A DNA stretch of 47,413 nucleotides from Ruminococcus_C sp963590855 (GCA_963590855.1 CAVAQT010000018.1:1-47413); one strand, 5' to 3'; positions 1 through 7,938 are shown, counted from the stretch's first letter. Program-made: numbers and translations. Notes: generated from the sequence alone by a model not told the origin.

Positions 1-816
1 CTGTACGAAGCACTGGAAGGCTGCCCGGTTACCATCCGTTTCCTGGATCCGCCGCTCCACGAATTCGTTCCGACCGAAGAAGAAGATATCAAGAAGCTGG
101 CTGATGCTCAGGGCAAGACCGTAGATCAGATCAAGGCTATCATCGCTTCTCTGCACGAGTTCAACCCGATGATGGGTCACCGTGGCTGCCGTCTGGCTGT
201 TACTTATCCGGAAATCGCTGAGATGCAGACCAAGGCTATCATCAAGGCTGCTATCAACGTGAAGAAAAACCACCCGGATTGGACCGTTAAGCCGGAGATC
301 ATGATCCCGCTGATCGGCGATGTCAAGGAACTGAAGTTCGTAAAGAAGGTCGTTGTAGAAACTGCTGACGCTGAGATCGCTGCAGCTGGTTCTGACCTGA
401 CCTACGAAGTAGGTACCATGATCGAGATCCCGAGAGCTGCTCTGACTGCTGACGAGATCGCGAAGGAAGCTGACTTCTTCTGCTTCGGTACAAATGACCT
501 GACTCAGATGACCTATGGCTTCTCCCGTGACGACGCAGGCAAATTCCTGGGCGCTTACTATGATGCTAAGATCTTCGAGAGCGATCCGTTTGCTAAGCTG
601 GATCAGACCGGCGTTGGCAAGCTGATGAAGATGGCTATCGACCTGGGCAAGCCGGTTAACAGCAAGCTGCACTGCGGTATCTGCGGTGAGCACGGCGGTG
701 ACCCGACATCTGTTGAGTTCTGCCACGAGATCGGTCTGGACTATGTTTCCTGCTCTCCGTTCCGTGTGCCGATCGCAAGACTGGCTGCTGCACAGGCTGC
801 AATCAAGAACAAGTAA
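1..816 (+). CDS. ppdK: Pyruvate, phosphate dikinase, C-terminal part (5' end outside window)
   Basis: The reading frame is open from base 1 and ends at TAA 814-816, giving the last 271 residues of PPDK. PPDK interconverts pyruvate, ATP and Pi with PEP, AMP and PPi in the cytoplasm and is a central glycolytic/anaplerotic enzyme in ruminococci. Visible landmarks of the PEP/pyruvate-binding TIM barrel are GHRGCRL, the GTNDLTQMTYGFSRDD loop, and near the C-terminus CGICGEHGGD, whose ICGE cysteine (codon 682-684) is the catalytic acid of the family. The ATP-grasp and phosphohistidine domains lie upstream of the window. Codon use is strongly biased (many CTG, GCT, AAG, ATC), as expected for a highly expressed gene. 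A strong terminator follows at 941-980. Confidence 0.97.
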   Translation: MYEALEGCPVTIRFLDPPLHEFVPTEEEDIKKLADAQGKTVDQIKAIIASLHEFNPMMGHRGCRLAVTYPEIAEMQTKAIIKAAINVKKNHPDWTVKPEIMIPLIGDVKELKFVKKVVVETADAEIAAAGSDLTYEVGTMIEIPRAALTADEIAKEADFFCFGTNDLTQMTYGFSRDDAGKFLGAYYDAKIFESDPFAKLDQTGVGKLMKMAIDLGKPVNSKLHCGICGEHGGDPTSVEFCHEIGLDYVSCSPFRVPIARLAAAQAAIKNK

Positions 817-940
817 GCCGCATCTGCGCATTGTTTCCGATTTTTTATCGCGTGAATAGATAAGGCGAACTGTACCCGGCGGACAAGCTGCGGACATGCC
901 GCTTTTCAAATGATTCCCGAAATATTTTAATTTTCATAGA

Positions 941-980
941 AAAAGCCGTTTCCATCGGACGTGATGGAAACGGCTTTTTT
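941..980 (+). terminator. Intrinsic terminator downstream of ppdK
   Basis: A perfect 14-bp stem (943-956 pairs with 963-976) with a 6-nt loop is followed by a T-run. The A-run on the other side lets it work on both strands, so it could also back up the minus-strand unit ending at 1004. Confidence 0.9.
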
Positions 981-1002
981 GCGTGTCCGGCATAGCAATA
1001 CA

Positions 1003-1162
1003 TAAAAAAAGACCCGGATCCAAAGAACCGGGTAAAAAATAAATATAGAACAAAAGAAAGGAGACAACAAAACGAGTGATAAAATAAATGGAGAATGGAC
1101 AAAAACGTATAGGAGCGTCTTTATCACATCACAAAAACTCCATAGCAGTAGTTTTATCACCT
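1003..1162 (-). ncRNA. Candidate small RNA, about 155 nt, unclassified
   Basis: A complete transcription unit without a credible protein: a consensus promoter at 1168-1196 on the minus strand, then about 155 nt, then an intrinsic terminator (1004-1033). Near the 5' end GTGATAAAA can pair with TTTTATCAC about 75 nt further on. Just inside it ATGGAG can pair with CTCCAT, giving one long interrupted hairpin before the terminator hairpin. There is an SD-like AAGGAAGGTG near the 5' end, but the ATG after it opens only a four-codon frame (MEFL). The extended stem with an internal loop is loosely 6S-RNA-like, but I see no conserved 6S sequence. It could also be a type I toxin/antitoxin RNA. Confidence 0.5.
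1004..1033 (-). terminator. Intrinsic terminator, minus strand
   Basis: On the minus strand ACCCGG (1028-1033) and CCGGGT (1012-1017) form a GC-rich 6-bp stem, followed by C and seven T (1004-1010). It ends the sRNA candidate. Confidence 0.7.
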
Positions 1163-1167
1163 TCCTT

Positions 1168-1196
1168 ATTATACACAATCATGGCAATTCCGTCAA
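1168..1196 (-). promoter_or_regulatory. Promoter of the sRNA candidate
   Basis: Minus strand: TTGACG (1191-1196), a 17-nt spacer, TATAAT (1168-1173). This is an almost perfect vegetative-sigma promoter pointing away from the DUF378 gene, with no protein gene downstream before the terminator at 1004. Confidence 0.8.
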
Positions 1197-1432
1197 GGGA
1201 AAATCACCACAAAATGCGGCATCCTCTTGCATTTTGTAGAACTGCACAAAAAATGTGTTTTGCATTTTGCAATTATTATGTAAAAATCCGTCGCGTTTTG
1301 TCGGTATTTTGTCGAATTTCCACGAAAAATGTCCCTGCATAGATTCCAAAAAGACTGGGCATACTAGCTTTGTGCAGCCGTAGAAAACGGACATGTATTT
1401 TTACAAATGCTGCAGGAAAAGAGGTGTATGTT

Positions 1433-1654
1433 ATGTGGGATAAGATCGCATTGATCCTGCTGATTATCGGCGGCGTCAACTGGGGACTTGTCGGCGTGTT
1501 TGAATTTGACCTGGTGGCATGGCTCTTCGGCGGCTCTGCTTCGTTTATCAGCCGTGCCGTTTATATTCTGGTGGCAATTGCGGCGCTGTGGTGTATGACC
1601 TTCCTCTTCCGGCAGGAAGCACTGACAGAACCGGCAACGGCAAAACAGCGGTAA
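1433..1654 (+). CDS. DUF378-family small membrane protein
   Basis: 73 residues with two hydrophobic segments (about residues 5-24 and 38-58) separated by a short loop. The opening MWDKIALILLIIGGVNWGLV, with its GGVNWGLVG motif, is typical of the DUF378/YuzA family, whose function is unknown. The ATG at 1433 is chosen because GAGGTG lies 6 nt upstream; an earlier in-frame start at 1370 has no ribosome-binding site. It is a single-gene unit followed by a hairpin at 1684-1714. Confidence 0.85.
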   Translation: MWDKIALILLIIGGVNWGLVGVFEFDLVAWLFGGSASFISRAVYILVAIAALWCMTFLFRQEALTEPATAKQR

Positions 1655-1683
1655 CGCTTTCAACAAAAATGGTTGAACGTAAA

Positions 1684-1714
1684 AAAGTCTGCCCGTACAG
1701 GACAGGCTTTTTTG
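1684..1714 (+). terminator. Terminator after DUF378 gene
   Basis: AAAGTCTGCCC (1684-1694) pairs with GGACAGGCTTT (1700-1710) with one wobble and one mismatch, followed by more T. A modest intrinsic terminator. Confidence 0.6.
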
Positions 1715-1769
1715 CATATCGCAAAGCACTGACGCATAAACTGTCAAAAAAGCCACAGGAGGCGTTTCT

Positions 1770-2369
1770 ATGGAAAAAACTCCCGAACAATATCAGGCAG
1801 AACTGATGCAGCTCTACCGCACCGTACAGGCGTCCGCACCACCGGCTTCCCCTGCCCCGGCGCAACAGCCGCCGGAACCAAAACCTACACCGGAGCCTAT
1901 GGCAGAAGCAGCCCCGGCTGTGCCCCTGCCGCCAGAGCCGGAACCGCCTCAGCTGGAGGTGGAGGAAACACCCCAGGAACAGCCTGCCATCGGCTGGATT
2001 CAGGTCATCACGCGCAGCGCCGGAAACGCGCGTGCTCTGCCGGGTGTATCGGTACGCATCACAAACAGCACACAGCAGCAGGAACATCTGGAGCAGATCG
2101 CAGTCACCAACGAAAGCGGCGAAACCGCAAAGATCCCGGTTCCCGTTCCGGCGGCAGCGCTTTCTCTGGACAGCAGCAGCGCGCAAAAGCCCTACAGCAC
2201 CTATCATGTCAGCGTCTATGCAGACGGCTTCTACCGGCAGGTCAGCGAGGATGTCCCGGTTTTTGCCGGCACAACTTCCAGACAGATCTTTTCGATGATC
2301 CCGCTGCCCATCGACCTCCAAGAACCGCCGGAGACTATCGTATACCAAAATACCGAACCACAAGGATAA
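1770..2369 (+). CDS. Hypothetical Pro-rich protein with a carboxypeptidase-regulatory-like domain
   Basis: 199 residues. Residues 1-20 look like a short helical start, residues 22-75 are a Pro/Glu/Ala/Gln-rich spacer, and residues 76-180 form a likely beta-sandwich (GWIQVITRSAGNARALPGVS, then VTNESGETAKI and YHVSVYADGFYRQV). This is the pattern of CarboxypepD_reg-like domains, with a PGVSVxI strand and a YxVxVxADGFY motif. No signal peptide or membrane span is visible. AGGAGG sits 7 nt before the ATG. It is the first of three closely spaced genes (10 bp to the next) whose other members bind peptidoglycan, so a role in spore or cell-wall assembly is likely but unproven. Confidence 0.7.
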   Translation: MEKTPEQYQAELMQLYRTVQASAPPASPAPAQQPPEPKPTPEPMAEAAPAVPLPPEPEPPQLEVEETPQEQPAIGWIQVITRSAGNARALPGVSVRITNSTQQQEHLEQIAVTNESGETAKIPVPVPAAALSLDSSSAQKPYSTYHVSVYADGFYRQVSEDVPVFAGTTSRQIFSMIPLPIDLQEPPETIVYQNTEPQG

Positions 2370-2379
2370 GGAGGCAGCC

Positions 2380-3777
2380 ATGCCAGTCGGAGAGCCATAC
2401 ATTCCCCGGGATATTACCGTACATCTGGGACGGCCGGACGAAGCCGCAAACAACGTCACCGTCTCTTTCCCGGATTATATCAAAAACGTGGTATCCAGCG
2501 AGATCTACCCCACCTGGCCGGAAAATGCCATCCGCGCCAACATTTACGCCATTGTCAGCTTTGCCCTGAACCGGATCTATACCGAATGGTACCGCGCGCG
2601 GGGGTATCCCTTTGATATCACCAGTTCCACCCAATTTGACCAGAAGTACATCTACGGCAGAGAAATTTTTGAAAACATCGGACAGTTGGTGGATGAACTG
2701 TTCAACTCCTACGTCCGGCGGCAGGGCAACGTAGAGCCGCTTTTCACCGCCTTTTGCAACGGAACGACTGTGACCTGCGACGGATTATCCCAGTGGGGTA
2801 CGGTTCCTCTGGCGCAGCAGGGCATGACACCCTATGAGATCCTCACCAGTTTTTACGGCAGTGATATCGATATTGTGACCAACGTCCCGGTTATGACCAA
2901 TACGCCGTCCTATCCGGGGTTTGATTTGACCCTGGGACTTTCCGGTGATCCGGTGCGCACCATTCAGGTGCAGCTGAACCGCATCTCCCGGAATTATCCG
3001 GCAATCCCGAAAATCGGAGAAGCAGGCGGCGATTTCGATTATATCACACAGGACGCCGTAATCGCCTTTCAGGAGATCTTCGGCCTATCGGCAAACGGCG
3101 TTGTCAATGAAGCCACCTGGTATCAGATTGCCTATATTTTCACCAGCGTAAAAAAACTGGCAGAACTGAATTCTGAAGGACTGACGCAACAGGACATCGA
3201 ACAGCAGCATACTGAAGATCTGCACATCGGCATGCAAGGAACAAATATCCGTGCCCTGCAATATCATCTCGCCGTAGTAGGCGCATACTATGCCGCCATT
3301 CAACCTGTAGAGATTACTGGCTATTTCGGCGAACAAACCGAAACCTCCGTCAAATCCCTGCAGCAAGTATTCGGACTGTCCGTCACCGGCACAGTGGATT
3401 TCAACACCTGGCATGTCCTCCACGATGCATACATGGGCATCCTGGACTCCATCCCCCTGGATACATCCGTCAATGATGTGGTGCTGTATCCCGGCGTTGT
3501 GCTCCGAGAGGGCACGACCAGTGAGTATGTCCGGCTGATGCAGCAGTACCTCACCTATATCCACGGCACTTATCCGGAAATCCCGGCAGTCAATGCCACC
3601 GGATATTTCGGCCCGATGACCCGGTCTGCTGTCATGGCGTTTCAGGAACTGTTCGGCTATCCACAGTCCGGTGTGGTGGGGGCTGCCGTCTGGAACGCCA
3701 TCGTCAGCCTGTACTCCGACCTGAAATACGGCTATGACAAACAGCCGTTTCAAGCGCCGGGCTATATCATCACATAA
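2380..3777 (+). CDS. SpoIID-like protein with three peptidoglycan-binding domains
   Basis: 465 residues. The N-terminal ~170 residues resemble the SpoIID/LytB amidase-enhancer family (ENAIRANIYAIVSFALNRIY followed by the FDITSSTQFDQ block). SpoIID-type proteins process spore peptidoglycan during engulfment. Three PG_binding_1 modules follow at about residues 185-250, 285-350 and 375-445. Each has the V..LQ..L spacing, an aromatic-Gly-Phe-Gly turn (GYFGEQT, GYFGPMT) and a closing GxVxxxTW. There is no signal peptide, which is odd for a wall-acting protein and suggests mother-cell or spore-layer localisation or non-classical export. AAGGAGG precedes the ATG. Central gene of the three-gene cluster. 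Confidence 0.8.
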   Translation: MPVGEPYIPRDITVHLGRPDEAANNVTVSFPDYIKNVVSSEIYPTWPENAIRANIYAIVSFALNRIYTEWYRARGYPFDITSSTQFDQKYIYGREIFENIGQLVDELFNSYVRRQGNVEPLFTAFCNGTTVTCDGLSQWGTVPLAQQGMTPYEILTSFYGSDIDIVTNVPVMTNTPSYPGFDLTLGLSGDPVRTIQVQLNRISRNYPAIPKIGEAGGDFDYITQDAVIAFQEIFGLSANGVVNEATWYQIAYIFTSVKKLAELNSEGLTQQDIEQQHTEDLHIGMQGTNIRALQYHLAVVGAYYAAIQPVEITGYFGEQTETSVKSLQQVFGLSVTGTVDFNTWHVLHDAYMGILDSIPLDTSVNDVVLYPGVVLREGTTSEYVRLMQQYLTYIHGTYPEIPAVNATGYFGPMTRSAVMAFQELFGYPQSGVVGAAVWNAIVSLYSDLKYGYDKQPFQAPGYIIT

Positions 3778-3789
3778 GGAGGTGCGTCT

Positions 3790-4305
3790 ATGGCATATAC
3801 GGAATCCCAGAAGCAGCAGCATATCCGGGAGCTGCAGGGCTATCTCCACAGCATTTCTCATACCAATTCCCTGCCCCAGGTCATACCGGACAGCGTTTAC
3901 GGCGAAAGCACCGCAGAGGCCGTCCGGCAGTTTCAGCAGCAGAACCATCTGCCTGTGACCGGCGAGACAGACACCGCCACCTGGAACGCCATTGTTCAGG
4001 TTTATTTGCAGGAAGTGCACCCGCCGCAGCTGCATCTGAAGCTGTTTCCCGTGGGCATCGCCGCCTATGCACCGGGAGATTCCGGCAGCGCAGTTTTTCT
4101 GATCCAAGGAATCTTGCAGGCGATTCGGGCAACATTCCCGGAGATCCCGCCGGTAGAAAGCAGCGGCGTCTATGACAGCGCTACGCAGCATGCCGTGCGG
4201 CAGTTTCAGACATACACGACTCTGCCGCCGAACGGCATTGTCAATGCCGCAACCTGGAATCATCTGTTGGCGGCAATACAGACAGAACCGTTTCAATCAA
4301 ACTGA
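3790..4305 (+). CDS. Peptidoglycan-binding protein with two PG_binding_1 modules
   Basis: 171 residues made almost entirely of two PG_binding_1 modules: residues about 8-75 (VYGESTAEAVRQFQQQNHLP, ending GETDTATWNAI) and 95-162 (VYDSATQHAVRQFQTYTTLP, ending GIVNAATWNHLL). No catalytic domain and no signal peptide. An ideal TAAGGAGGTG precedes the ATG, 12 bp after the previous stop, so it is surely co-transcribed with it. It probably acts as a wall-binding accessory to the SpoIID-like protein. A terminator hairpin follows at 4316. Confidence 0.85.
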   Translation: MAYTESQKQQHIRELQGYLHSISHTNSLPQVIPDSVYGESTAEAVRQFQQQNHLPVTGETDTATWNAIVQVYLQEVHPPQLHLKLFPVGIAAYAPGDSGSAVFLIQGILQAIRATFPEIPPVESSGVYDSATQHAVRQFQTYTTLPPNGIVNAATWNHLLAAIQTEPFQSN

Positions 4306-4315
4306 CCGCCAACAA

Positions 4316-4356
4316 AAAAAGGAGTTGCCCTGCCGAAAGCAAGGTAACTCCTTCTC
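4316..4356. terminator. Bidirectional terminator between convergent genes
   Basis: AAGGAGTTGCC (4319-4329) pairs with GGTAACTCCTT (4343-4353) with one G-T wobble. A-rich sequence before and T-rich sequence after serve both the plus-strand cluster and the minus-strand gene ending at 4357. Confidence 0.75.
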
Positions 4357-4836
4357 TTATTTCACTTGCAAAAATCGATACTGCGCCGAATAGGGCTTCA
4401 CATGTGCCGGATGCTGTTTGGCATATGCCAGAAGCTGTCTGCCCAAACCGTCTTCCTGCAGGAATGCTTCCAGTTGTGCATCGGAATAGCGCTCCATGCC
4501 GGGGCAATAGCCTGCCACTGCAACACACACTTCACCAGATGCGTCACGCATCATGCGAAACGGCCATACCTTACAGTCAAAGGGTTTCTCTGCACCCATG
4601 GTGCAGCCCGTTTCACACAGCATCGGGCAGTAAAACAACTCGTCTCCGCTGAGCGGCGGCGCGGCAAATGTTTCCTCTGTTCCTGCCGGCGTCAGCTTTG
4701 GCGAAACGCCCATGCGGTGCATGGCGTCTACCGTTTCCGGCGGCAGCACCGGGAACTCCCAGGTATCCGTGCAGTCAAATCCGCAGCAGAGCCGACAGGC
4801 TGCACAGGTTTCGGGAGAAAGGATCTTTCGCAGCAT
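4357..4836 (-). CDS. YkgJ-family cysteine-cluster protein
   Basis: 159 residues with clustered cysteines: ETCAACRLCCGFDC at the N-terminus, then CPMLCETGCTMG, then FDCKVWPFRM and GYCPGME. This arrangement is that of the YkgJ/UPF0153 zinc or iron-binding family, whose biochemical function is not settled. The ATG at 4836 lies 2 nt after the ilvE stop (TAA 4839-4841), implying translational coupling; an upstream TTG inside ilvE is also possible but less likely. No separate ribosome-binding site is obvious. Confidence 0.8.
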   Translation of the reverse strand: MLRKILSPETCAACRLCCGFDCTDTWEFPVLPPETVDAMHRMGVSPKLTPAGTEETFAAPPLSGDELFYCPMLCETGCTMGAEKPFDCKVWPFRMMRDASGEVCVAVAGYCPGMERYSDAQLEAFLQEDGLGRQLLAYAKQHPAHVKPYSAQYRFLQVK

Positions 4837-4838
4837 GC

Positions 4839-5909
4839 TTAGTCGATGGGTACGATCCAACCGAACTCATCCGGAATCTTGCCCCACTGGATGCCGGTCA
4901 GGGTATCGTAGATCATCTGAGAAACCGGGCCGATCTTGTTGTTGTTGATGGTCATGACCTTATCGCCCCACTTGAGGTGACCTACCGGGGAGATAACTGC
5001 AGCAGTACCGGTGCCGAATACTTCGGACAGCTTGCCTGCATCATAAGCATCAGCGATCTCCTGGATGGTGATGCGGCGCTCCGAAACCGAAATGCCCTTG
5101 GATCGGCACAGTTCCAGTGCGGACTTTCTGGTGATACCAGACAGGATAGAACCGGTTTCCAGAGACGGTGTTACCACTTCGCCGTCGATGACGAAAGCGA
5201 TGTTCATAGCGCCGACTTCTTCAATATACTTCTGCTCTACGCCGTCCAGCCACAAAACCTGGGAATAACCCTGGTCATAAGCATCCGCCTGGCTGTGCAG
5301 AGAAGCCGCATAGTTACCGCCGGTCTTTGCATAACCCATACCGCCGCGGACGGTGCGGACATACTTGTTTTCTACATAGATATTGACCGGATCCAGACCG
5401 GAAGCATAGTACGGGCCGGACGGAGAAAGAATAATCATGAACAGATAGTGTTCACCCGGATGTACGCCCAGGAACGGATCTACTGCAAAAATAAACGGAC
5501 GAATGTACAGGGATGCACCCTCTGTATGCGGAACCCAGTCCTTTTCCACAGAGATGAGTTCCTTCAGGCACTGGAGACCCAGCTCTTCCGGCAGTTCCGG
5601 AATAACCAGACGCTCGTTGGAGCGGTTCAGACGCTTGAAGTTTTCGTCCGGGCGGAACAGCTGTACACCGCCGTCAGCACGGCGATAAGCCTTCAGACCC
5701 TCGAAAACAGTCTGACCGTAGTGCAGGCACATTGCAGACGGGCTGAGGGTGATGTCACCATAGGGCATAATCACCGGATCGTGCCAGCCCTGACCCTCAT
5801 CATAGGGCATTACCAGCATATGGTCGGTGAAGATATGGCCGAATCCCAGCTTGCTCTCGTCCTTGGGTTTTTCTTTCGGACAAGTCGTCAGTTGTTTTTT
5901 GATTTCCAT
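4839..5909 (-). CDS. ilvE: Branched-chain amino acid aminotransferase
   Basis: 356 residues, normal length for class IV PLP-dependent BCAT of the eukaryote-like type. It transaminates Val, Leu and Ile with 2-oxoglutarate in the cytoplasm. Visible features are SPSAMCLHYGQTVFEGLKAY in the N-terminal domain, RPFIFA, the PLP-lysine region GGMGYAKTGGNYAASL, and EVFGTGTAAVISPVG, which binds the PLP phosphate. The ATG at 5909 has AGAGG upstream. In-frame codons further upstream encode a Lys/Asn-rich non-conserved stretch and overlap the promoter, so they are excluded. Confidence 0.95.
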   Translation of the reverse strand: MEIKKQLTTCPKEKPKDESKLGFGHIFTDHMLVMPYDEGQGWHDPVIMPYGDITLSPSAMCLHYGQTVFEGLKAYRRADGGVQLFRPDENFKRLNRSNERLVIPELPEELGLQCLKELISVEKDWVPHTEGASLYIRPFIFAVDPFLGVHPGEHYLFMIILSPSGPYYASGLDPVNIYVENKYVRTVRGGMGYAKTGGNYAASLHSQADAYDQGYSQVLWLDGVEQKYIEEVGAMNIAFVIDGEVVTPSLETGSILSGITRKSALELCRSKGISVSERRITIQEIADAYDAGKLSEVFGTGTAAVISPVGHLKWGDKVMTINNNKIGPVSQMIYDTLTGIQWGKIPDEFGWIVPID

Positions 5910-5973
5910 GTCAAAAACCTCTTTTTTGATAGTTTTGCCGCAAATCGCTGTGCGGTTGGACGGCTCTGATACT

Positions 5974-5979
5974 ATTATA
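5974..5979 (-). promoter_or_regulatory. Probable -10 box of ilvE
   Basis: TATAAT on the minus strand, 65 nt upstream of the ilvE start. The hexamer 17 nt upstream (TTCCAA, 5997-6002) is a weak -35. Confidence 0.55.
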
Positions 5980-6079
5980 GCACATTTTTCTGCATTTTGG
6001 AATAGTTTTTTGAAATTTTTTTTGGAGTTTGAGTTGTTTTTTTCAGGTGCGGCATAAAAACAATTCTGCAAAAGAGCAA

Positions 6080-6337
6080 TTACTCTTTACTCTTTGTTTT
6101 TTTACCTTTGAAATACGGTTTCAGTTCCACTTCCGAGTCAATATAAACGGAACGAATGTCATTGCTGTTATAAACCCGAATCATTTTTCCGTCCAACCAA
6201 TACCGCTGCATCAGCGAGCCGTCCACATCTTCTAATAGTTCGCCTTTGACCAAATGTGGAAGATGTGTTTCAAGCGCCCTGCACTGTTTCTGAAAAATTA
6301 CTTCGTCTGCAACATTGCAGATACTGTAATGGTACAC
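6080..6337 (-). CDS. Hypothetical protein, 85 aa
   Basis: A soluble 85-residue protein with a mixed composition, ending in a Lys-rich tail (YFKGKKTKSKE). I do not recognise a family. Start is GTG at 6337 with GGAGG about 9 nt upstream, and a TATAAT lies about 20 nt above that. It is transcribed in the same direction as ilvE but separated from its start by 170 bp that hold the ilvE promoter, so it may be its own unit. Confidence 0.6.
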   Translation of the reverse strand: MYHYSICNVADEVIFQKQCRALETHLPHLVKGELLEDVDGSLMQRYWLDGKMIRVYNSNDIRSVYIDSEVELKPYFKGKKTKSKE

Positions 6338-6377
6338 TGCATCCGACCTCCATACTATTATAATGTATCACAGCACT

Positions 6378-6560
6378 TCAGGAGCATTCCACCGCCGGAT
6401 TCCCACGAATTTTATCTGCATAAGGATAATATTCCTGTAGAAAGCCCCAGAAAATCATCTGCATCGCCCACACCAGAAAAAGCGGAATCCCACATGAAAC
6501 AGGCAGAAAAAGCAGTCCCAGAAACGCAGCAATCCCAACTAGAATTTGCAAAAAGAACAT
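6378..6560 (-). CDS. Small two-span membrane protein, 60 aa
   Basis: Starts MFFLQILVGIAAFLGLLFLP and has a second hydrophobic stretch (CGIPLFLVWAMQMIFWGFL), then a short polar tail. This fits a two-helix membrane peptide of unknown role. The ATG at 6560 has GGAGG 8 nt upstream. It lies immediately downstream of the terminator that ends the VanY-like gene, so expression would need read-through or a promoter I do not see. Confidence 0.55.
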   Translation of the reverse strand: MFFLQILVGIAAFLGLLFLPVSCGIPLFLVWAMQMIFWGFLQEYYPYADKIRGNPAVECS

Positions 6561-6579
6561 GTTCTTTTCCCTCCGTATC

Positions 6580-6616
6580 AAAAAATCTCCGCACCCCAGG
6601 GGCACGGAGATTTTTC
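6580..6616. terminator. Terminator after the VanY-like gene
   Basis: Perfect 11-bp stem: AAAAATCTCCG (6581-6591) pairs with CGGAGATTTTT (6605-6615), GC-rich loop, T-runs on both strands. Confidence 0.85.
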
Positions 6617-6639
6617 ACACATGTTTGTTCAAACGAAGC

Positions 6640-7665
6640 TTACCCTTCCCAAGGCCCTGCATACTCCGACTTTACGCCCAAATACTCCTCCAGCGTCAGT
6701 CCCTGGGACATGATCTCCTTTGCAGTGTCCACGCCCACATAACGGATATGCCACGGTTCATACTGATAGCCGGTGATGTCCTCTTTGCCGTCCGGGAAGC
6801 GAATGATAAAGCCATAGTCTGCGCAGTGCGCCGCCAGCCACTTTGCCTCTTCGGTCTCGCCGAAAGCGTCATCAATGGTGTTGCAGTCAATGGTCAGTCC
6901 GGTCTGATGCTCCGAATAACCCGGACGCGCGGAGAAAGTATCCGCCATCTCCCAACCGTACAGATCATTATAGTTGTTATAGATCTTCACCTGATATGCG
7001 TAATCCCGGAAGTCCGAGCCAATGTACAGATTCAGCCCTTCCTTTTCCGCATCGGCTTTCATCTGGTCAAAAGCCACCTTTGTGGTGGCATCCAGCCCCG
7101 GATCATAGCTTTCTGGCAAGCCGTAGCTCTTGTTCACAATGAGAATGCCGTCTACATAGGTGCAGCCGTCCTTCTGCTCCAGGTGGCGCACTGTCACCGG
7201 AACGGTCTGGGCGATAGCGTCGTTGCCCTTTACGGAAACAGTGATCTCGCACTTGCCGGCTTTCACGCCGGTGACATTGCCGGACGCGTCCACGACAGCA
7301 ACAGCCTCATCACTGCTGCTCCAGACCAGATCGTCTGCGGCGGCTTCGCCTGTGGTGGACATGTTCACTGCAATAGACGCTGTGCCGCCCTCCAGAACTG
7401 CCAGATAGGTCTTGTCCGCTTTCAGATCCACGATGTTTTCGTTGGTCGTCGCCGCTTCAGAAGCCGCACTGCTCTGTGCAGATGTGCCCTCCGCCGAAGC
7501 GATCACACCGTTGCCGTCCGGAATGATGCTCGTGCCGCGCTCGTCCGAAAAGAACAACAGCCGCACCGCAAAGCCCAATATAATAAACATCACATATAAC
7601 AATACGAGAATCACGCCTAGTCTGGAAAACTTGTCCCAGAAGCCGTTTTTGGTTCGATTCGCCAT
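6640..7665 (-). CDS. Membrane-anchored D-alanyl-D-alanine carboxypeptidase (VanY type) with a Big2 domain
   Basis: 341 residues: cytoplasmic Lys/Arg start, one membrane span (about residues 16-38), a Ser/Ala-rich spacer, a bacterial Ig-like Big2 domain (about residues 75-160, with WSSSDEAVAVVDASGNVTG and VKAGKCEITV), then a VanY/M15 catalytic domain (about 180-320). Zinc and catalytic motifs are intact: SDFRDYAYQ, SEHQTGLTIDC and EPWHIRYVG. The enzyme trims the terminal D-Ala from peptidoglycan stems outside the membrane. Nothing nearby suggests vancomycin resistance, so a housekeeping wall role is more likely. The ATG at 7665 has GGGAG upstream; an earlier in-frame start reads only low-complexity Arg/Glu codons. 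Confidence 0.9.
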   Translation of the reverse strand: MANRTKNGFWDKFSRLGVILVLLYVMFIILGFAVRLLFFSDERGTSIIPDGNGVIASAEGTSAQSSAASEAATTNENIVDLKADKTYLAVLEGGTASIAVNMSTTGEAAADDLVWSSSDEAVAVVDASGNVTGVKAGKCEITVSVKGNDAIAQTVPVTVRHLEQKDGCTYVDGILIVNKSYGLPESYDPGLDATTKVAFDQMKADAEKEGLNLYIGSDFRDYAYQVKIYNNYNDLYGWEMADTFSARPGYSEHQTGLTIDCNTIDDAFGETEEAKWLAAHCADYGFIIRFPDGKEDITGYQYEPWHIRYVGVDTAKEIMSQGLTLEEYLGVKSEYAGPWEG

Positions 7666-7783
7666 AGTCTCTCCCTTTCTCTCACAGATCGTTCTCTCTC
7701 TGCCGATCTCTCGCTTTTTCTCCAAATTGTAATAATTCTAACAGGAAACCGTCTAATTCTTACAAAGTGGTTACATCTACTGT

Positions 7784-7812
7784 ATTATACCACACTTTCC
7801 CGCCTTTGTCAT
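7784..7812 (-). promoter_or_regulatory. Promoter of the VanY-like gene
   Basis: Minus strand ATGACA (7807-7812), 17-nt spacer, TATAAT (7784-7789); leader about 110 nt. The 7666-8023 gap has no gene. It holds this promoter and the divergent GH74 promoter, with several TTTGTGC-like words between them. Confidence 0.75.
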
Positions 7813-7938
7813 TTGGCAATTCCAACAAACCTGGCAGTCCTAATTTGTGCGTTTTTAAGCACTTTGTGCATTATGTCACAAAATTGCCCTTACAACCAGA
7901 TAGAATGCACAAAAATCTTGCTGAATGTGATTTCATTC

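Larger units (their letters stand above)
817..1432. other. 616-bp intergenic region with terminator and minus-strand sRNA unit
   Basis: No convincing protein gene was seen. The stretch holds the ppdK terminator (941-980), a minus-strand promoter-hairpin-terminator unit (1003-1196, listed separately) and, from about 1200 to 1420, AT-rich sequence with several scattered copies of GCATTTTG or its complement. Short frames here are rich in Phe, Leu and Cys and look like chance translations of T-rich DNA. Confidence 0.6.

Noticed and set aside
927..1178. Hydrophobic minus-strand frame as a possible small toxin
   Set aside because: It reads through the terminator of the sRNA unit and its Phe/Leu/Val richness comes from T-rich DNA; no membrane-toxin pattern with a charged tail at the right place.
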